Made by a program: the position numbers and the translations under genes. From an uncultured Coriobacteriaceae bacterium (GTDB lineage Bacteria > Actinomycetota > Coriobacteriia > Coriobacteriales > Atopobiaceae): DNA of 64,000 nucleotides. The notes under the pieces were generated by a model. It was not told the origin of the DNA and did not search any database. It was given only the letters and a program-made list of their open reading frames with translations. Positions 24,729 to 33,494 of the stretch are shown in pieces (the stretch's first letter is position 1; every line of letters begins with the position of its first letter). The stretch covers positions 62,001-126,000 of the forward strand of contig CAOJNB010000002.1 in the NCBI GenBank assembly GCA_948439405.1. The letters are read 5' to 3'.

Positions 24729-25100
24729 CTAGGCCTCCGGCACCGAGTAGCCCGCCGACCGCACGGCCTCCTCGCAGGCCGCGCGGTCGATTGCGTGCTT
24801 GGAGAGCACGTGCGCCGTGCCGGACGCGAGGTCCACGCGAGCCCACGTGCCCGGCAGCGCGTTGAGCGCGTCCTCGACGCGCACGGCGCAGCGCTCGCAG
24901 GTCATCCCCTCGACGGGGACGTCGGCTGCACAGGGATAGTGGGACTCGTCTGTGTCCGCGACCATGACGGCGCGGGTGGGCGCGGAATCCCCTCCGTGCG
25001 AGCCGCAGTTGCACCCGCCCGAGCGCAGCCTGCGTACGTAGCTCGCCGCCACGAGGGCGACGACCACGAGGATCGCCCCGACGATGATGACGTTGCCCAT
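24729..25100 (-). CDS. FeoB-associated-type Cys-rich membrane protein fused to a heavy-metal-associated domain
   Basis: The 123-residue protein starts with a membrane helix (MGNVIIVGAILVVVALVAASYV), a basic stop and a short Cys motif (CNCGSHGG), as in FeoB-associated cysteine-rich proteins. A copper-chaperone-like HMA domain with the binding loop GMTCERC follows (residues about 60-122). The fusion suggests handing a soft metal to or from a membrane partner; no feoB or copper ATPase gene is adjacent. AAGGAGC precedes the ATG, and an AT-rich region with a possible metal-regulator box lies upstream. Confidence 0.75.
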   Translation of the reverse strand: MGNVIIVGAILVVVALVAASYVRRLRSGGCNCGSHGGDSAPTRAVMVADTDESHYPCAADVPVEGMTCERCAVRVEDALNALPGTWARVDLASGTAHVLSKHAIDRAACEEAVRSAGYSVPEA

Positions 25101-25121
25101 GATCGCTCCTTGGTCATGATT

Positions 25122-25149
25122 GTTAGCCTTATCGAACTCCTTAGGCAAC
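25122..25149 (-). promoter_or_regulatory. Candidate metal-regulator (DtxR/MntR-type) operator
   Basis: In an AT-rich patch upstream of the HMA membrane protein, GTTAGCCTTA and TTAGGCAAC form an imperfect inverted repeat with a 9-nt spacer. AGCCTnA/TnAGGC half-sites are characteristic of DtxR/IdeR/MntR-like operators. The spacer is not that of the canonical 19-bp box, so this is tentative. Confidence 0.35.
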
Positions 25150-25325
25150 TGTATCTTACTTTCATTCGAGACCAGGGATCCTCGCGCACGATCCGGTTGA
25201 CCGCAGCAGCAGAACGTCAACTACGGCTCCTTTGCGTCGATGGCCGGTCGACCCCACACTGGGGGTGCCGGCCGGCGACATGTCAGGCGACGGGGCGAGC
25301 CCCGTCAGACGCAAGGGAGCCACGC

Positions 25326-26480
25326 ATGCAGGACGTCAACATCTCTCGCACGATCGCACGCTGCCGCCGCGAGCGCGGCGTCACGCAGGAGCAGCTCGCG
25401 AGCCACCTCGGGGTGACGAAGGCGGCCGTCTCGAAGTGGGAGCTCGGCCAGAGCCTTCCCGACGTGGCGCTGCTGCCGCGCATCGCCTCGTACTTCTCCC
25501 TCACCCTCGACGAGCTCTTCGACTGGCGGCCGCGGCTGAGCGAGGCCGAGGCGGCGGCCGTCTACGCGAGCGTCCACGCCGAGGCGGCCGAGGACCTGCC
25601 CGCCGCGCACGCGCGCCTCATGGAGGTCGCCCGGGACCGGTGGTCGGACTGGGGCCTGCTCGTGACGCTCGCCACGCTGCTCACCTCCTGGGCTGCGGGC
25701 TGGGCGGCGCCGGACGCGGGCGAGCCCGGCGAGGCGGAGGCGCCCGAGCGGCTGCTCGCCGAGGCGCACGAGCTGCTGGACCGCGTCCTCGATGGCGCGA
25801 GCGATCCGGCCCTGCTGTTCGCCGCGACCCAGGCGAAGGCTTCCGCCCTCTTCCAGCAGGGAGAGCTCGAGGACGTCGTGGCGCTCCTCGACCCGCTCGT
25901 GCGCCGCGAGGACGCGGGGGCGGCGACCATGCTGCTGGCGAGCGCGCTGCGCGGGACCGGGCGCGACGAGGAGGCATGGGAGCTGCTGCAGGCGCGCTGC
26001 CTGCAGGCCGCCACGGACCTCGAGTCCCTCATGCTCCAGCAGGTCGGGATGGGCGACGACGCCACCTTCGCCGCGGCCTGCGCGGAGGCCGCCCTCGGCG
26101 TCCACGAGTCGCTGGGGCTGGGAGCCGTGAACCCCCACTACCCTATGACGGTCGCGCTCGAGGCGGCCTCCGCGCTGCGCCGCGCGGGCGACGCGGACGG
26201 GGCGGTCGCGTGGCTCGGACGGGCCGTCGACGCCGCGGCGACCGACGAAGTCCCCGCACCCGCCGCCGAGATGCCGCTGTTCTCCCACGTCGCCGAGCGG
26301 CTCGACCCCACCCAGGTGTCGCCGGAGTGGTCGGAGCATAAGGAGGCCCAGGCCGCCCGCATGCTCGCCCTCGTGCGCGAGGGGCTCGTCGCCGCGGTGA
26401 CGGGGGACGAGTGGGCGGCGGTCGCGGACGACCCGCGCTACCGCAAGGTGGTACGCAAGGCCGAGGGGCTCGCCTCTTAG
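25326..26480 (+). CDS. XRE-family regulator with TPR-like C-terminal domain
   Basis: The 384-residue protein opens with a Cro/C1 helix-turn-helix (GVTQEQLASHLGVTKAAVSKWELGQSLPD, residues about 18-47) followed by SYFSLTLDELFDW, the usual boundary. The rest is a helical solenoid of TPR-like pairs (LLAEAHELLDRVL, ALFQQGELEDVVALLDPLV, AWELLQARCLQAATDLESLML). Such XRE-TPR regulators sense peptides or stress in Gram-positives; the signal here is unknown. The ATG follows AAGGGAG. It is divergent from the HMA membrane protein. Confidence 0.85.
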   Translation: MQDVNISRTIARCRRERGVTQEQLASHLGVTKAAVSKWELGQSLPDVALLPRIASYFSLTLDELFDWRPRLSEAEAAAVYASVHAEAAEDLPAAHARLMEVARDRWSDWGLLVTLATLLTSWAAGWAAPDAGEPGEAEAPERLLAEAHELLDRVLDGASDPALLFAATQAKASALFQQGELEDVVALLDPLVRREDAGAATMLLASALRGTGRDEEAWELLQARCLQAATDLESLMLQQVGMGDDATFAAACAEAALGVHESLGLGAVNPHYPMTVALEAASALRRAGDADGAVAWLGRAVDAAATDEVPAPAAEMPLFSHVAERLDPTQVSPEWSEHKEAQAARMLALVREGLVAAVTGDEWAAVADDPRYRKVVRKAEGLAS

Positions 26481-26488
26481 GCCGGGAC

Positions 26489-26524
26489 GGCCCGGCGGCC
26501 CCGTCGACCCGGGACCGCCGGGCC
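26489..26524 (+). terminator. Terminator-like hairpin after the XRE-TPR gene
   Basis: Perfect arms GGCCCGGCGG and CCGCCGGGCC flank a 16-nt loop, eight bases after the stop codon, followed by CCTCGTCT rather than a long T run. Confidence 0.55.
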
Positions 26525-26702
26525 CCTCGTCTGCCTCGTAGTCGCCCGCCCCCGCCCGGTGGACGAAGGATGGGGCCGCATCCCGACGCCCGCGTCGCTC
26601 CCCGCCTTGCGATAACGTCACGCAGGCGCAAGGCCCTCCCATGGCGCCCGCACCTGCGGGGCGCGAGAATGGGGGCCGCGGGGCGCGGGAGAGAGGACGC
26701 AC

Positions 26703-27701
26703 ATGGCGATGGTCGAGCGGTTCCTGGCGGGCTACTCCGAGAACTTCATGCTGGCGCTCGGCCTGTGGCCCGTCTTCTCGGTGCTGCTCACCCTCCCCAT
26801 CCTCGCCTGGCTCTACCACCGGGACGGCAGGCTCCGCTTCGGCTCGGCCGTCTCCACCTACCTCACGGTGCTCTACGCGCTCGGCATCGTCTGCTTCACG
26901 CTGTGGCCGCTGCCCTCCGGCGAGCGCGGCCTCGGCATCACCTACGGGGTGCCCTGGCAGCTCGACCCGCTCGCCTTCGTGGACGACTTCCGCCGCGAGG
27001 GCATCTCCGTGCTCCCGCAGATCGCCTTCAACGTCGTGCTCTTCGTGCCGCTCGGCTTCGTCTGCGGGAGGCTCTTCCGCTGGGGGCTCGCCCCCTCCGT
27101 GCTGGCGGGACTCGCCGTCTCGTTCGCCGTCGAGGCCGCGCAGGGCACGGGGCTGTTCGGCCTCTACCCCTACGCCTTCCGCACGGCCGACGTCGACGAC
27201 CTGATCTACAACACGCTCGGGGCGCTCGCGGGCTGGGGGTGCTCGTGGGCACTCGGCCGCGTGCTGCCGCCCGGCGCGCTCGCCGACGAGGACGACGTCA
27301 CCCGCGAGCCGGGCTTCGTGCGCCGCTGCGTGGCGCTCTGGCTCGACCTGCTGCTGATGGGGCTCGCCTTCCTCGTCGTGGCCGTCGCCGTCTCGCTCGC
27401 GACCTGGAACGTGCCCGGCCTGGACGCCCTGCGCGACGTCCCCTGGGCCGAGGCCGTGCTGCTCGCCGTCTTCGTGCTCGTCGAGGGGGTCCTGCCCTGG
27501 CGGCACGACGGCTCCACCCCGGGCGGCGCCTTCGTACGCATGAGCTGCGAGACCCGCGAGCGTGAGGGATGGCGCCGCGCCGCCTTCTACCTCGTCCGCC
27601 TCGTCGTGCTGGGGGCCGTCCTGCTCTGGTTCCCCGTGGCCTGGCTGCCGACGCTCGTGTTCTGGCTCGTCGCCAGGAGGATGCCCTACGACCTCGTGTG
27701 A
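26703..27701 (+). CDS. VanZ-like membrane protein with RDD domain
   Basis: A 332-residue integral membrane protein of two parts. Residues about 40-190 are VanZ-like: LYALGIVCFTLWPLPS, then IAFNVVLFVPLGFVCG, AVEAAQ and the RTADVDDLIYNTLGALAGWG signature. Residues about 205-330 are an RDD-type membrane domain (GFVRRCVALWLDLLLMGLAF). VanZ gives teicoplanin resistance in the van operon, but VanZ-like proteins are widespread and mostly of unknown function. It is not within a van cluster here; a flavodoxin gene follows. ATG at 26703 follows GAGAGAGGACGC. Confidence 0.85.
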   Translation: MAMVERFLAGYSENFMLALGLWPVFSVLLTLPILAWLYHRDGRLRFGSAVSTYLTVLYALGIVCFTLWPLPSGERGLGITYGVPWQLDPLAFVDDFRREGISVLPQIAFNVVLFVPLGFVCGRLFRWGLAPSVLAGLAVSFAVEAAQGTGLFGLYPYAFRTADVDDLIYNTLGALAGWGCSWALGRVLPPGALADEDDVTREPGFVRRCVALWLDLLLMGLAFLVVAVAVSLATWNVPGLDALRDVPWAEAVLLAVFVLVEGVLPWRHDGSTPGGAFVRMSCETREREGWRRAAFYLVRLVVLGAVLLWFPVAWLPTLVFWLVARRMPYDLV

Positions 27702-27794
27702 GGTTTCCGGAGGGACGCCGGCGCGCGACCGACGAAGCCCTAGCATGTCACCAACGCCGGGAGAGGCCCGACGACCCAGCATGGGAGGTGCCTC

Positions 27795-28313
27795 ATGGTA
27801 CGCACCGTCGTAGCGTTCTGGTCGCGCGCGGGAGAGAACCACGTCGCGGGATCGATCGAGTGGCTCGAGGTGGGCAACACCGCCGTCGCGGCCGGCATCG
27901 TCGCCGACGTCACGGGCGGCGAGCTGCACGAGATTCGCCAGGCGGAGCCCTATCCGGACGGGTACCGCGACTGCGTCGCGGCCGCCGTCGCCGACTTCAA
28001 GGCCCAGGCCCGCCCCGCGCTCCTCGACGAGCCGCCCGCCCTCGCCCCCGGCGACGACCTCTACCTCGCCTACCCCTGCTACTGCGGCACCATGCCCATG
28101 GCCGTGTGGACGTTCCTTGAGTCGTGCGCGACCTCGGGCGTCCGCATCCACCCGCTGTGCACGAACGAGGGCAGCGGCATGGGCACGAGCGAGGCGGACG
28201 TGCGCCGGCTCTGCCCGGAGGCGGAGGTGCTGGCAGGCCTGCCCGTCACGGGCCACGAGGTCACCGAGTCCCGTCCCGTCGTCGAGCGCTGGGTGGCCGA
28301 GTCCGCTCGGTGA
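27795..28313 (+). CDS. Flavodoxin-like protein
   Basis: The 172-residue product has the flavodoxin start (RTVVAFWSRAGENH, strand followed by phosphate-binding loop), a long acidic helix region, YLAYPCYCGTMPMAVWTFLES and LCTNEGSGMGTSEADVRRLCPEAEV, as in the flavodoxin_4-type NADPH-dependent reductase/flavodoxin family. It probably binds FMN and shuttles electrons. Start ATG follows GGGAGGTGCCTC. Electron partner unknown. Confidence 0.85.
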   Translation: MVRTVVAFWSRAGENHVAGSIEWLEVGNTAVAAGIVADVTGGELHEIRQAEPYPDGYRDCVAAAVADFKAQARPALLDEPPALAPGDDLYLAYPCYCGTMPMAVWTFLESCATSGVRIHPLCTNEGSGMGTSEADVRRLCPEAEVLAGLPVTGHEVTESRPVVERWVAESAR

Positions 28314-28337
28314 CGGATGACGGCTCCCCCGCCGCCG

Positions 28338-28540
28338 CGTACGAAGTCGGGTGTTTCCTGGCTCTTGCGCCAGGAAACACCGAGAGTTGTACGTGGATGC
28401 GCCAGGAAGGCCCGAGAGTTGTACGGTTGGCGCCAAGTCGCCCCGAGATTTGTACGCCGCACCGCTCCGGGTCGGACCCGAACCCGTACAAAGTGGGGTG
28501 TTTCCTGGCGCTTGCGCCAGGAAACACCGAGGGTTGTACG
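28338..28540. repeat. Palindromic repeat cluster, family C
   Basis: Two 56-bp palindromes (28338-28393 and 28485-28540) share TGTTTCCTGGC arms around a 3-4-nt loop and CGTAC outer ends. The arms are asymmetric in the same way in both copies: AAGT-type on the left, AACTCTCGG-type on the right. Between them lie two degenerate half-units of 31-32 bp ending TTGTACG (28394-28425 and 28426-28456). The cluster fills most of the 314-bp gap before the Bce-like regulator gene; nothing coding is evident. Confidence 0.8.
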
Positions 28541-28627
28541 CGGCCGCTCCGCTACGGCACCGCGGCACGTCCGAGGCATCGCGGCTACCATGGGGCTGTC
28601 GCGGCTTCGTCGGAGGGAGGTCATGCG

Positions 28628-29299
28628 ATGAGACGCCTGCTGGTCGTGGAGGACGACGCGCGCATCCGCGAGGAGCTCTGCCTGCTGCTCGGGCGCAACG
28701 GCTACGAGGCCGAGGGCGCCGACGGCACCGGCGACGTCGTCGCCCAGGTGCTCGCCCCGCCCGTCCCCGACCTCGTCCTGCTCGACCTCAACCTCCCCGG
28801 CCTCGACGGCACCTACGTGTGCCGCGAGATCCGCCGCCGCAGCGACGTCCCGGTGATCGCCGTGACGAGCCGCGACAGCGACCTCGACGAGCTGCTGACC
28901 CTCTCGCTGGGGGCCGACGACTTCGTGCCCAAGCCCTACAACGACCAGATCCTGCTCGCCCGCATCGCGTCGGTACTCAAGCGCAGCTACGGCGACGCCC
29001 AGGCCGCCGAGCTCAGCCACGGTCCCGTCACGCTCGACGCCGGGCGCTGCCGGGTGACGGGGCCTGCGGGCACGGCCGAGCTCACGAAGAACGAGCTGCG
29101 CATCCTGTCGCTGCTCATGCGCAGTGCCGGGACCGTGGTCTCGCGCCAGCGCCTGCAGGAGGAGCTCTGGAGCTCCGACGAGTTCGTGGACGACAACACC
29201 CTCTCCGTCAACGTGAGCCATCTGCGCCGCACGCTCGAGGGCGTCGGCGCCCCGGGCTACGTCGTGACGCGGCGCGGCCTGGGCTACCTCGTGGAGTAG
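28628..29299 (+). CDS. BceR-like response regulator
   Basis: A 223-residue OmpR/PhoB-type regulator: receiver domain with acidic pocket Glu8-Asp9-Asp10, phosphoacceptor Asp53 (LVLLDLNLPGLDG) and Lys in VPKPYN, then a winged-helix DNA-binding domain (LTKNELRILSLLMRSAGTVVSRQRLQEELW ... TLSVNVSHLRRTLE). It is the regulator of the adjacent kinase and ABC transporter genes and probably binds their promoter. The ATG follows GGAGGGAGG; the repeat C cluster ends 87 nt upstream. Confidence 0.92.
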   Translation: MRRLLVVEDDARIREELCLLLGRNGYEAEGADGTGDVVAQVLAPPVPDLVLLDLNLPGLDGTYVCREIRRRSDVPVIAVTSRDSDLDELLTLSLGADDFVPKPYNDQILLARIASVLKRSYGDAQAAELSHGPVTLDAGRCRVTGPAGTAELTKNELRILSLLMRSAGTVVSRQRLQEELWSSDEFVDDNTLSVNVSHLRRTLEGVGAPGYVVTRRGLGYLVE

Positions 29300-29303
29300 C
29301 GCC

Positions 29304-30326
29304 GTGAGCCTGCGCGCCTACCTCGCCGACCACGCCCTCCCGCTGCTCGTCCGCCTCGCGACGGTCGCGTTCGCCGCCCTCGTCATGTCCGTCTGCGGCG
29401 TCGAGGGCTCCCTCGTCGCCTTCGTGTGCGCCCTGCTGCTCGTCGCGGAGACGCTTGCCGCGCTGCTCGACTGGCGACGCCGCGCGTCCTTCTGGCGGGC
29501 GCTCTCCGAGGCCGCCGAGGGCCTCGAGGAGCCCTACCTCGCGACCGAAGTCGTGGCGAGGCCGGACTTCGAGGAGGGGGCGGTCGCCCACGACGTGCTC
29601 GAGGCGGGCACCCGCGCCATGCGCGAGCGGGTGGCCGAGGCGCGGCGCCGCGAGCGCGAGTACCGCGAGTACGCCGAGACCTGGGTGCACGAGATAAAGA
29701 CCCCCATCGCCGCCGCCCACCTCGTCGCGAGGAACGACCCGTCGCCTGCGGCCGAGGCGATGGACGAGGAGGTCGAGCGCATCGAGGGATACGTGGAGCA
29801 GGCGCTCTACTACGCGCGCAGCACGACGCTCGAGCGTGACTTCCGCATCCGGGAGGCCTCCCTCGACGAGGTGGTGCGCCAGGCGCTTCGCTCCAAGGCG
29901 CGCCCCCTGATCGACGCCCGCGTCGCGCCCGAGCTCGAGGGCCTCGACCTCACGGTCCGCTGCGACCCGAAGTGGCTCGCCTTCGCGATCGGCCAGGTGC
30001 TCGAGAACGCCGCGAAGTACCGCAGGCCCGGGACCGAGCCCGCGCGCGTGCGCGTCTCCGCCGAGCGCCTGCGCGCCTCGGAGGCCGCGACGACCACGGT
30101 CCTCTCGATCGCCGACGACGGCGTCGGCGTCCCGGCGGGCGACGTCGCGCGCGTCTTCGAGAAGGGGTTCACCGGCAAGAACGGGCGCCGCTTCGCGAAG
30201 TCCACCGGCATGGGCCTGTACCTGGTGCGCACCCTGTGCGACAAGATGGGCATCGGCGTCTGGATGGAGTCCGAGGAGGGACGGGGCACCACCGTCCGCC
30301 TCGCCTTCCCCGACAGCGAGCGCTAG
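29304..30326 (+). CDS. BceS-like intramembrane-sensing histidine kinase
   Basis: The 340-residue kinase has two membrane helices in the first 55 residues with almost no extracellular loop, which defines the intramembrane-sensing BceS class. The phosphorylated residue is His129 in ETWVHEIKTPIAAAH. N, G1 and G2 boxes of the ATPase domain are GQVLENAAKYR, IADDGVGVP and STGMGLYLVRTL. In Bce systems the transporter itself is the sensor of peptide antibiotics and signals through this kinase. The GTG start is 4 nt after the regulator stop. Confidence 0.92.
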   Translation: MSLRAYLADHALPLLVRLATVAFAALVMSVCGVEGSLVAFVCALLLVAETLAALLDWRRRASFWRALSEAAEGLEEPYLATEVVARPDFEEGAVAHDVLEAGTRAMRERVAEARRREREYREYAETWVHEIKTPIAAAHLVARNDPSPAAEAMDEEVERIEGYVEQALYYARSTTLERDFRIREASLDEVVRQALRSKARPLIDARVAPELEGLDLTVRCDPKWLAFAIGQVLENAAKYRRPGTEPARVRVSAERLRASEAATTTVLSIADDGVGVPAGDVARVFEKGFTGKNGRRFAKSTGMGLYLVRTLCDKMGIGVWMESEEGRGTTVRLAFPDSER

Positions 30327-30451
30327 GCGCCGCGCGGGGCGCCTCCGCCACCCTTACGAAACCGCAAGGCTGCGGCAAGCGGAGGCCATGGCGGGCCCAC
30401 CCGCCGCCGACGAGGATGGGACCGTGACGTCCCGCGAGAGGAAGGAGCCCC

Positions 30452-31237
30452 ATGGCACCCGTCACCGTTCCCGTCCGTCCCGTCCTGTCATGCCGCAACC
30501 TCGAGAAGCTCTACGGGGACGGCGGCAGCTTCACCCGCGCGCTCGACGACGTCTCCTTCGACGTGGCCGAGGGGGAGTTCGTCGCCATCATGGGCCCGTC
30601 GGGCTCGGGCAAGACGACGCTGCTCAACTGCATCTCGACGATCGACCGACCCACCTCCGGCCACGTGGTCGTCGCAGACGACGACCTCACGACCCTCAAG
30701 GGCGGCGAGCTGTCTCGCTTCCGCCGCGAGCGCCTGGGCTTCGTCTTCCAGGACTCGAACCTGCTCGACACCCTCACGGCGCGCGAGAACATTGCCCTCG
30801 CCCTCACGATCAACCACGTGAGGCCCTCCGACATCCCCGGCCGCGTGGCGGCCGTGGCCAAGCGCCTGCAGATCTCCGGCATCCTGGACAAGCTCCCCCA
30901 CCAGCTCTCCGGCGGCGAGTGCCAGAGGGTGGCCTGCGCCCGCGCGATCGTGTGCGGGCCGTCGCTGCTGCTCGCCGACGAGCCCACCGGCGCGCTCGAC
31001 TCCAAGAACTCCCGCCTGCTGCTCGAGTGCTTCGACGCGCTCAACCGCGGGGGCGCCACGATCGTGATAGTCACCCACGACGCCTTCGCCGCGAGCTGGG
31101 CGCATCGCGTGATCGTGATGCGCGACGGGCGCGTCTTCAGCGAGCTCGCGCGCGGCAACCGCCAGAGGCGCGACTTCTTCTCCCAGGTGATGGACGTCGT
31201 CAGCTTCCTCGGAGGGGAGGGTTCGGATGTACGCTAG
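30452..31237 (+). CDS. BceA-like ABC transporter ATP-binding protein
   Basis: The 261-residue MacB/BceA-type ATPase has Walker A GPSGSGKTT, Q-loop VFQDSNLL, signature LSGGECQRVACARA, Walker B LLLADEPTGALDS and the switch histidine in IVTHDAFAA. It energises the neighbouring FtsX-type permease, probably to release cell-wall precursor-binding peptides such as bacitracin. GAGAGGAAGGAGCCCC precedes the ATG. The permease gene overlaps its end by 11 nt. A 125-nt gap after the kinase gene may hold the regulated promoter. Confidence 0.92.
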   Translation: MAPVTVPVRPVLSCRNLEKLYGDGGSFTRALDDVSFDVAEGEFVAIMGPSGSGKTTLLNCISTIDRPTSGHVVVADDDLTTLKGGELSRFRRERLGFVFQDSNLLDTLTARENIALALTINHVRPSDIPGRVAAVAKRLQISGILDKLPHQLSGGECQRVACARAIVCGPSLLLADEPTGALDSKNSRLLLECFDALNRGGATIVIVTHDAFAASWAHRVIVMRDGRVFSELARGNRQRRDFFSQVMDVVSFLGGEGSDVR

Positions 31238-33344
31238 GATCGCCGTCGGCAACGTCCGCAAGTCGCTGCGCGACTTCTCCGTCTTCTTCGTCACGCTGGC
31301 CATCGGCGTGTGCGTGTTCTACGCCTTCGGCTCGATCACCGACCAGGCGGCCGTCGTCGAGCTCAACGAGGACTCCCGCACCCTCGTGCAGTGGCTCTCC
31401 GGCATGCTCAACGGGGTCTCGTCCTTCTTCGTGGTGATCCTCGGCGCGCTCGTCGTCTACGCCAACCGCTTCATCATCCGCCGCCGTCGCCGCGAGTTCG
31501 GCATCTACCTCACCCTCGGCATGCCCGCCTCGCGCGTGTCGCTGATCGTCGTGCTCGAGGGCCTGCTCGTCGGCATCGGGTCGCTCGTCTGCGGCCTCGC
31601 GCTCGGCGTCGCGCTCTCCCAGGTGATGATGTACGTGACGGCGAGCCTCTTCGAGGCGACCGTCGACGGCTTCGTGTTCGTGTTCTCGGTCGGCTCGTGC
31701 CTGCGCACCCTCGTCTGCTTCGCCGTCGTGTTCCTCGTGTCGCTGCTGCTCAACGTCCGCAGCGTGGCGCGCTGGAGGCTCGTCGACCTCATCGACGCCG
31801 ACCGCGTGAGCGAGCGCGAGCGGACGCGCAGCCTGCCCGTGTGCGTCGTGCTGTTCGTCGTGTCGCTCGTGCTCATCGGCGTCGCCTACGCCGTCCTCAC
31901 CGAGCACGGCATGGCGAGCGAGGGGCCGTGGTTCGGCATCGCCACCGCGCTCGTGGCCGTGGGCACGCTGCTGTTCTTCTTCTCCGGGTCCGGCTTCCTG
32001 CTGCGCCTCGTGCAGGCGTGCAAGGGGCTCTACCTGCGCGGGCTCAACATGTTCGTGCTGCGCCAGGTCTCGAGCCGCATCAACACGGCATGGCTCTCGA
32101 TCAGCTTCGTGTGCGCCATGCTGTTCCTGGCCATCTGCGCCACCTGCACGGGCTTCTCGGTGACGATGGGCCTCAACCGCTCGGTCGCCGAGGGGACCCC
32201 CTACGACGCGAGCCTCACCTCCTTCCCCTCCGGCATCGCCGCCGAGGGCTGGGCCGCCGACGGCGTCCAGGCCGCGGCCGACGGCTACGACATGGTCGGC
32301 GCGCTCCGGCGCGAGGTTCCCGGCTGGGACGACTACGTCGGGCGCGCCGTGCAGGTGGACACCTACGGCGACCGCGTGATGGAGCCCGGCTACGTGCCCC
32401 AGCTCACGATGGCCGACTTCCTCGACGCGACCGACTTCGAGGGCGGCGCCACGACCGACGTGATGCTCGAGTACTCGCGCGACGCTGCCATCCCCTTCGT
32501 CCCCCTCTCGCAGTACAACGCGCTGCGCGAGATGGCCGGCGAGGATCCCGTCGAGCTCGCCGAGGGCGAGTGCCTGGTGTGGAACGACATGGCGGCCCTC
32601 GACGACTTCTGGCGCGCGGTCGCCGCGCAGGGCGGGCCCTTCGAGGCGTGGGGCCACGAGCTCGCCTTCGCCGAGGACGGCGTCGTGGGCGTGCACCTGC
32701 AGGACACCACCACCGGCTCCGCCATCACCGGCGCGCTCGTCGTGAACGACGAGGTGATCCCCGACTACGAGCGGCCCTCCATGAGCGTGGTGAACGTGGA
32801 CTACGCGGGTCCGCGCGATGAGGTGGACCCCGCCTTCACCGACGCGCTGCGCGAGGGGCTCGTGGACGACCTCGCCCGCACCGACGGCGACGCCTGGCCG
32901 GCCTACAGCTACGTCACGGCCCAGGAGCTGCTCGGGGAGATGGGCGGCACCACGCTCGTGATCAGCTACCTGGCCATCTACATCGGCTTCGCCCTGCTCG
33001 TGGGCTGCTCGGCGGTCCTCGCGATCCAGCAGCTCTCCCAGGCGGCCGACAACGTGTCGCGCTACCGCGTCCTCGCCGAGCTCGGGGCCGAGCGCTCGAT
33101 GGTCTCGCGCGCGCTGCTCATGCAGGTGGGCGTCTACTTCCTGTTCCCGCTCGTCGTCGCCGTGGCGCACGCGGCCGTCGCCCTCGCGAGCGTGAACGAC
33201 ATCGTGCTCATCATGACGGGCTTCGACATCTCGCAGTCGCTCGTGGTGACCGTCGGCGTCGTGGTGCTGCTCTACGGCAGCTACTTCCTGGTGACCTACG
33301 TCACCTCGAAGACGGTGATCCTGCGGCCCGCCGCGCGGACGTAG
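31227..33344 (+). CDS. BceB-like ABC transporter permease
   Basis: The 705-residue FtsX-domain permease has about ten membrane helices and a large extracellular domain (residues about 310-560) between helices 7 and 8, the arrangement of BceB-type antimicrobial-peptide sensor/transporters. The N-terminal FtsX region has RRRREFGIYLTLGMPASRVSLIV. The ATG overlaps the ATPase gene. With the kinase, regulator and ATPase it forms a complete BceRSAB-like detoxification module. Which peptide it responds to cannot be read from sequence. Confidence 0.9.
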   Translation: MYARIAVGNVRKSLRDFSVFFVTLAIGVCVFYAFGSITDQAAVVELNEDSRTLVQWLSGMLNGVSSFFVVILGALVVYANRFIIRRRRREFGIYLTLGMPASRVSLIVVLEGLLVGIGSLVCGLALGVALSQVMMYVTASLFEATVDGFVFVFSVGSCLRTLVCFAVVFLVSLLLNVRSVARWRLVDLIDADRVSERERTRSLPVCVVLFVVSLVLIGVAYAVLTEHGMASEGPWFGIATALVAVGTLLFFFSGSGFLLRLVQACKGLYLRGLNMFVLRQVSSRINTAWLSISFVCAMLFLAICATCTGFSVTMGLNRSVAEGTPYDASLTSFPSGIAAEGWAADGVQAAADGYDMVGALRREVPGWDDYVGRAVQVDTYGDRVMEPGYVPQLTMADFLDATDFEGGATTDVMLEYSRDAAIPFVPLSQYNALREMAGEDPVELAEGECLVWNDMAALDDFWRAVAAQGGPFEAWGHELAFAEDGVVGVHLQDTTTGSAITGALVVNDEVIPDYERPSMSVVNVDYAGPRDEVDPAFTDALREGLVDDLARTDGDAWPAYSYVTAQELLGEMGGTTLVISYLAIYIGFALLVGCSAVLAIQQLSQAADNVSRYRVLAELGAERSMVSRALLMQVGVYFLFPLVVAVAHAAVALASVNDIVLIMTGFDISQSLVVTVGVVVLLYGSYFLVTYVTSKTVILRPAART

Positions 33345-33370
33345 CGGGCGCTCGAGACGCGCCGCACGAC

Positions 33371-33407
33371 GCGGGGCCCCGGCGCGACGGGCGCGTCGGG
33401 GCCCCGC
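33371..33407. terminator. Strong bidirectional hairpin between convergent genes
   Basis: A stem of about 16 bp, GCGGGGCCCCGGCGCG paired with CGCGTCGGGGCCCCGC (one mismatch), has a 5-nt loop and lies 26 nt after the permease stop. No T run follows on either strand. The rest of the gap up to 33494 holds a weak GACGGAA/TTCCGTC pair and no gene. Confidence 0.55.
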
Positions 33408-33494
33408 GACCGCATGAGGACCCCCTGCCGACGGAATCCGCCGCCCCGAGCGGTCGGTTCCGTCACGAAACGGAGTCCTCGCAGCACGCGTCCC

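Noticed and set aside
28338-28540. Possible CRISPR array
   Set aside because: The repeated units are palindromic and unequally spaced, with degenerate intervening half-units rather than unique spacers, and no cas gene is present.
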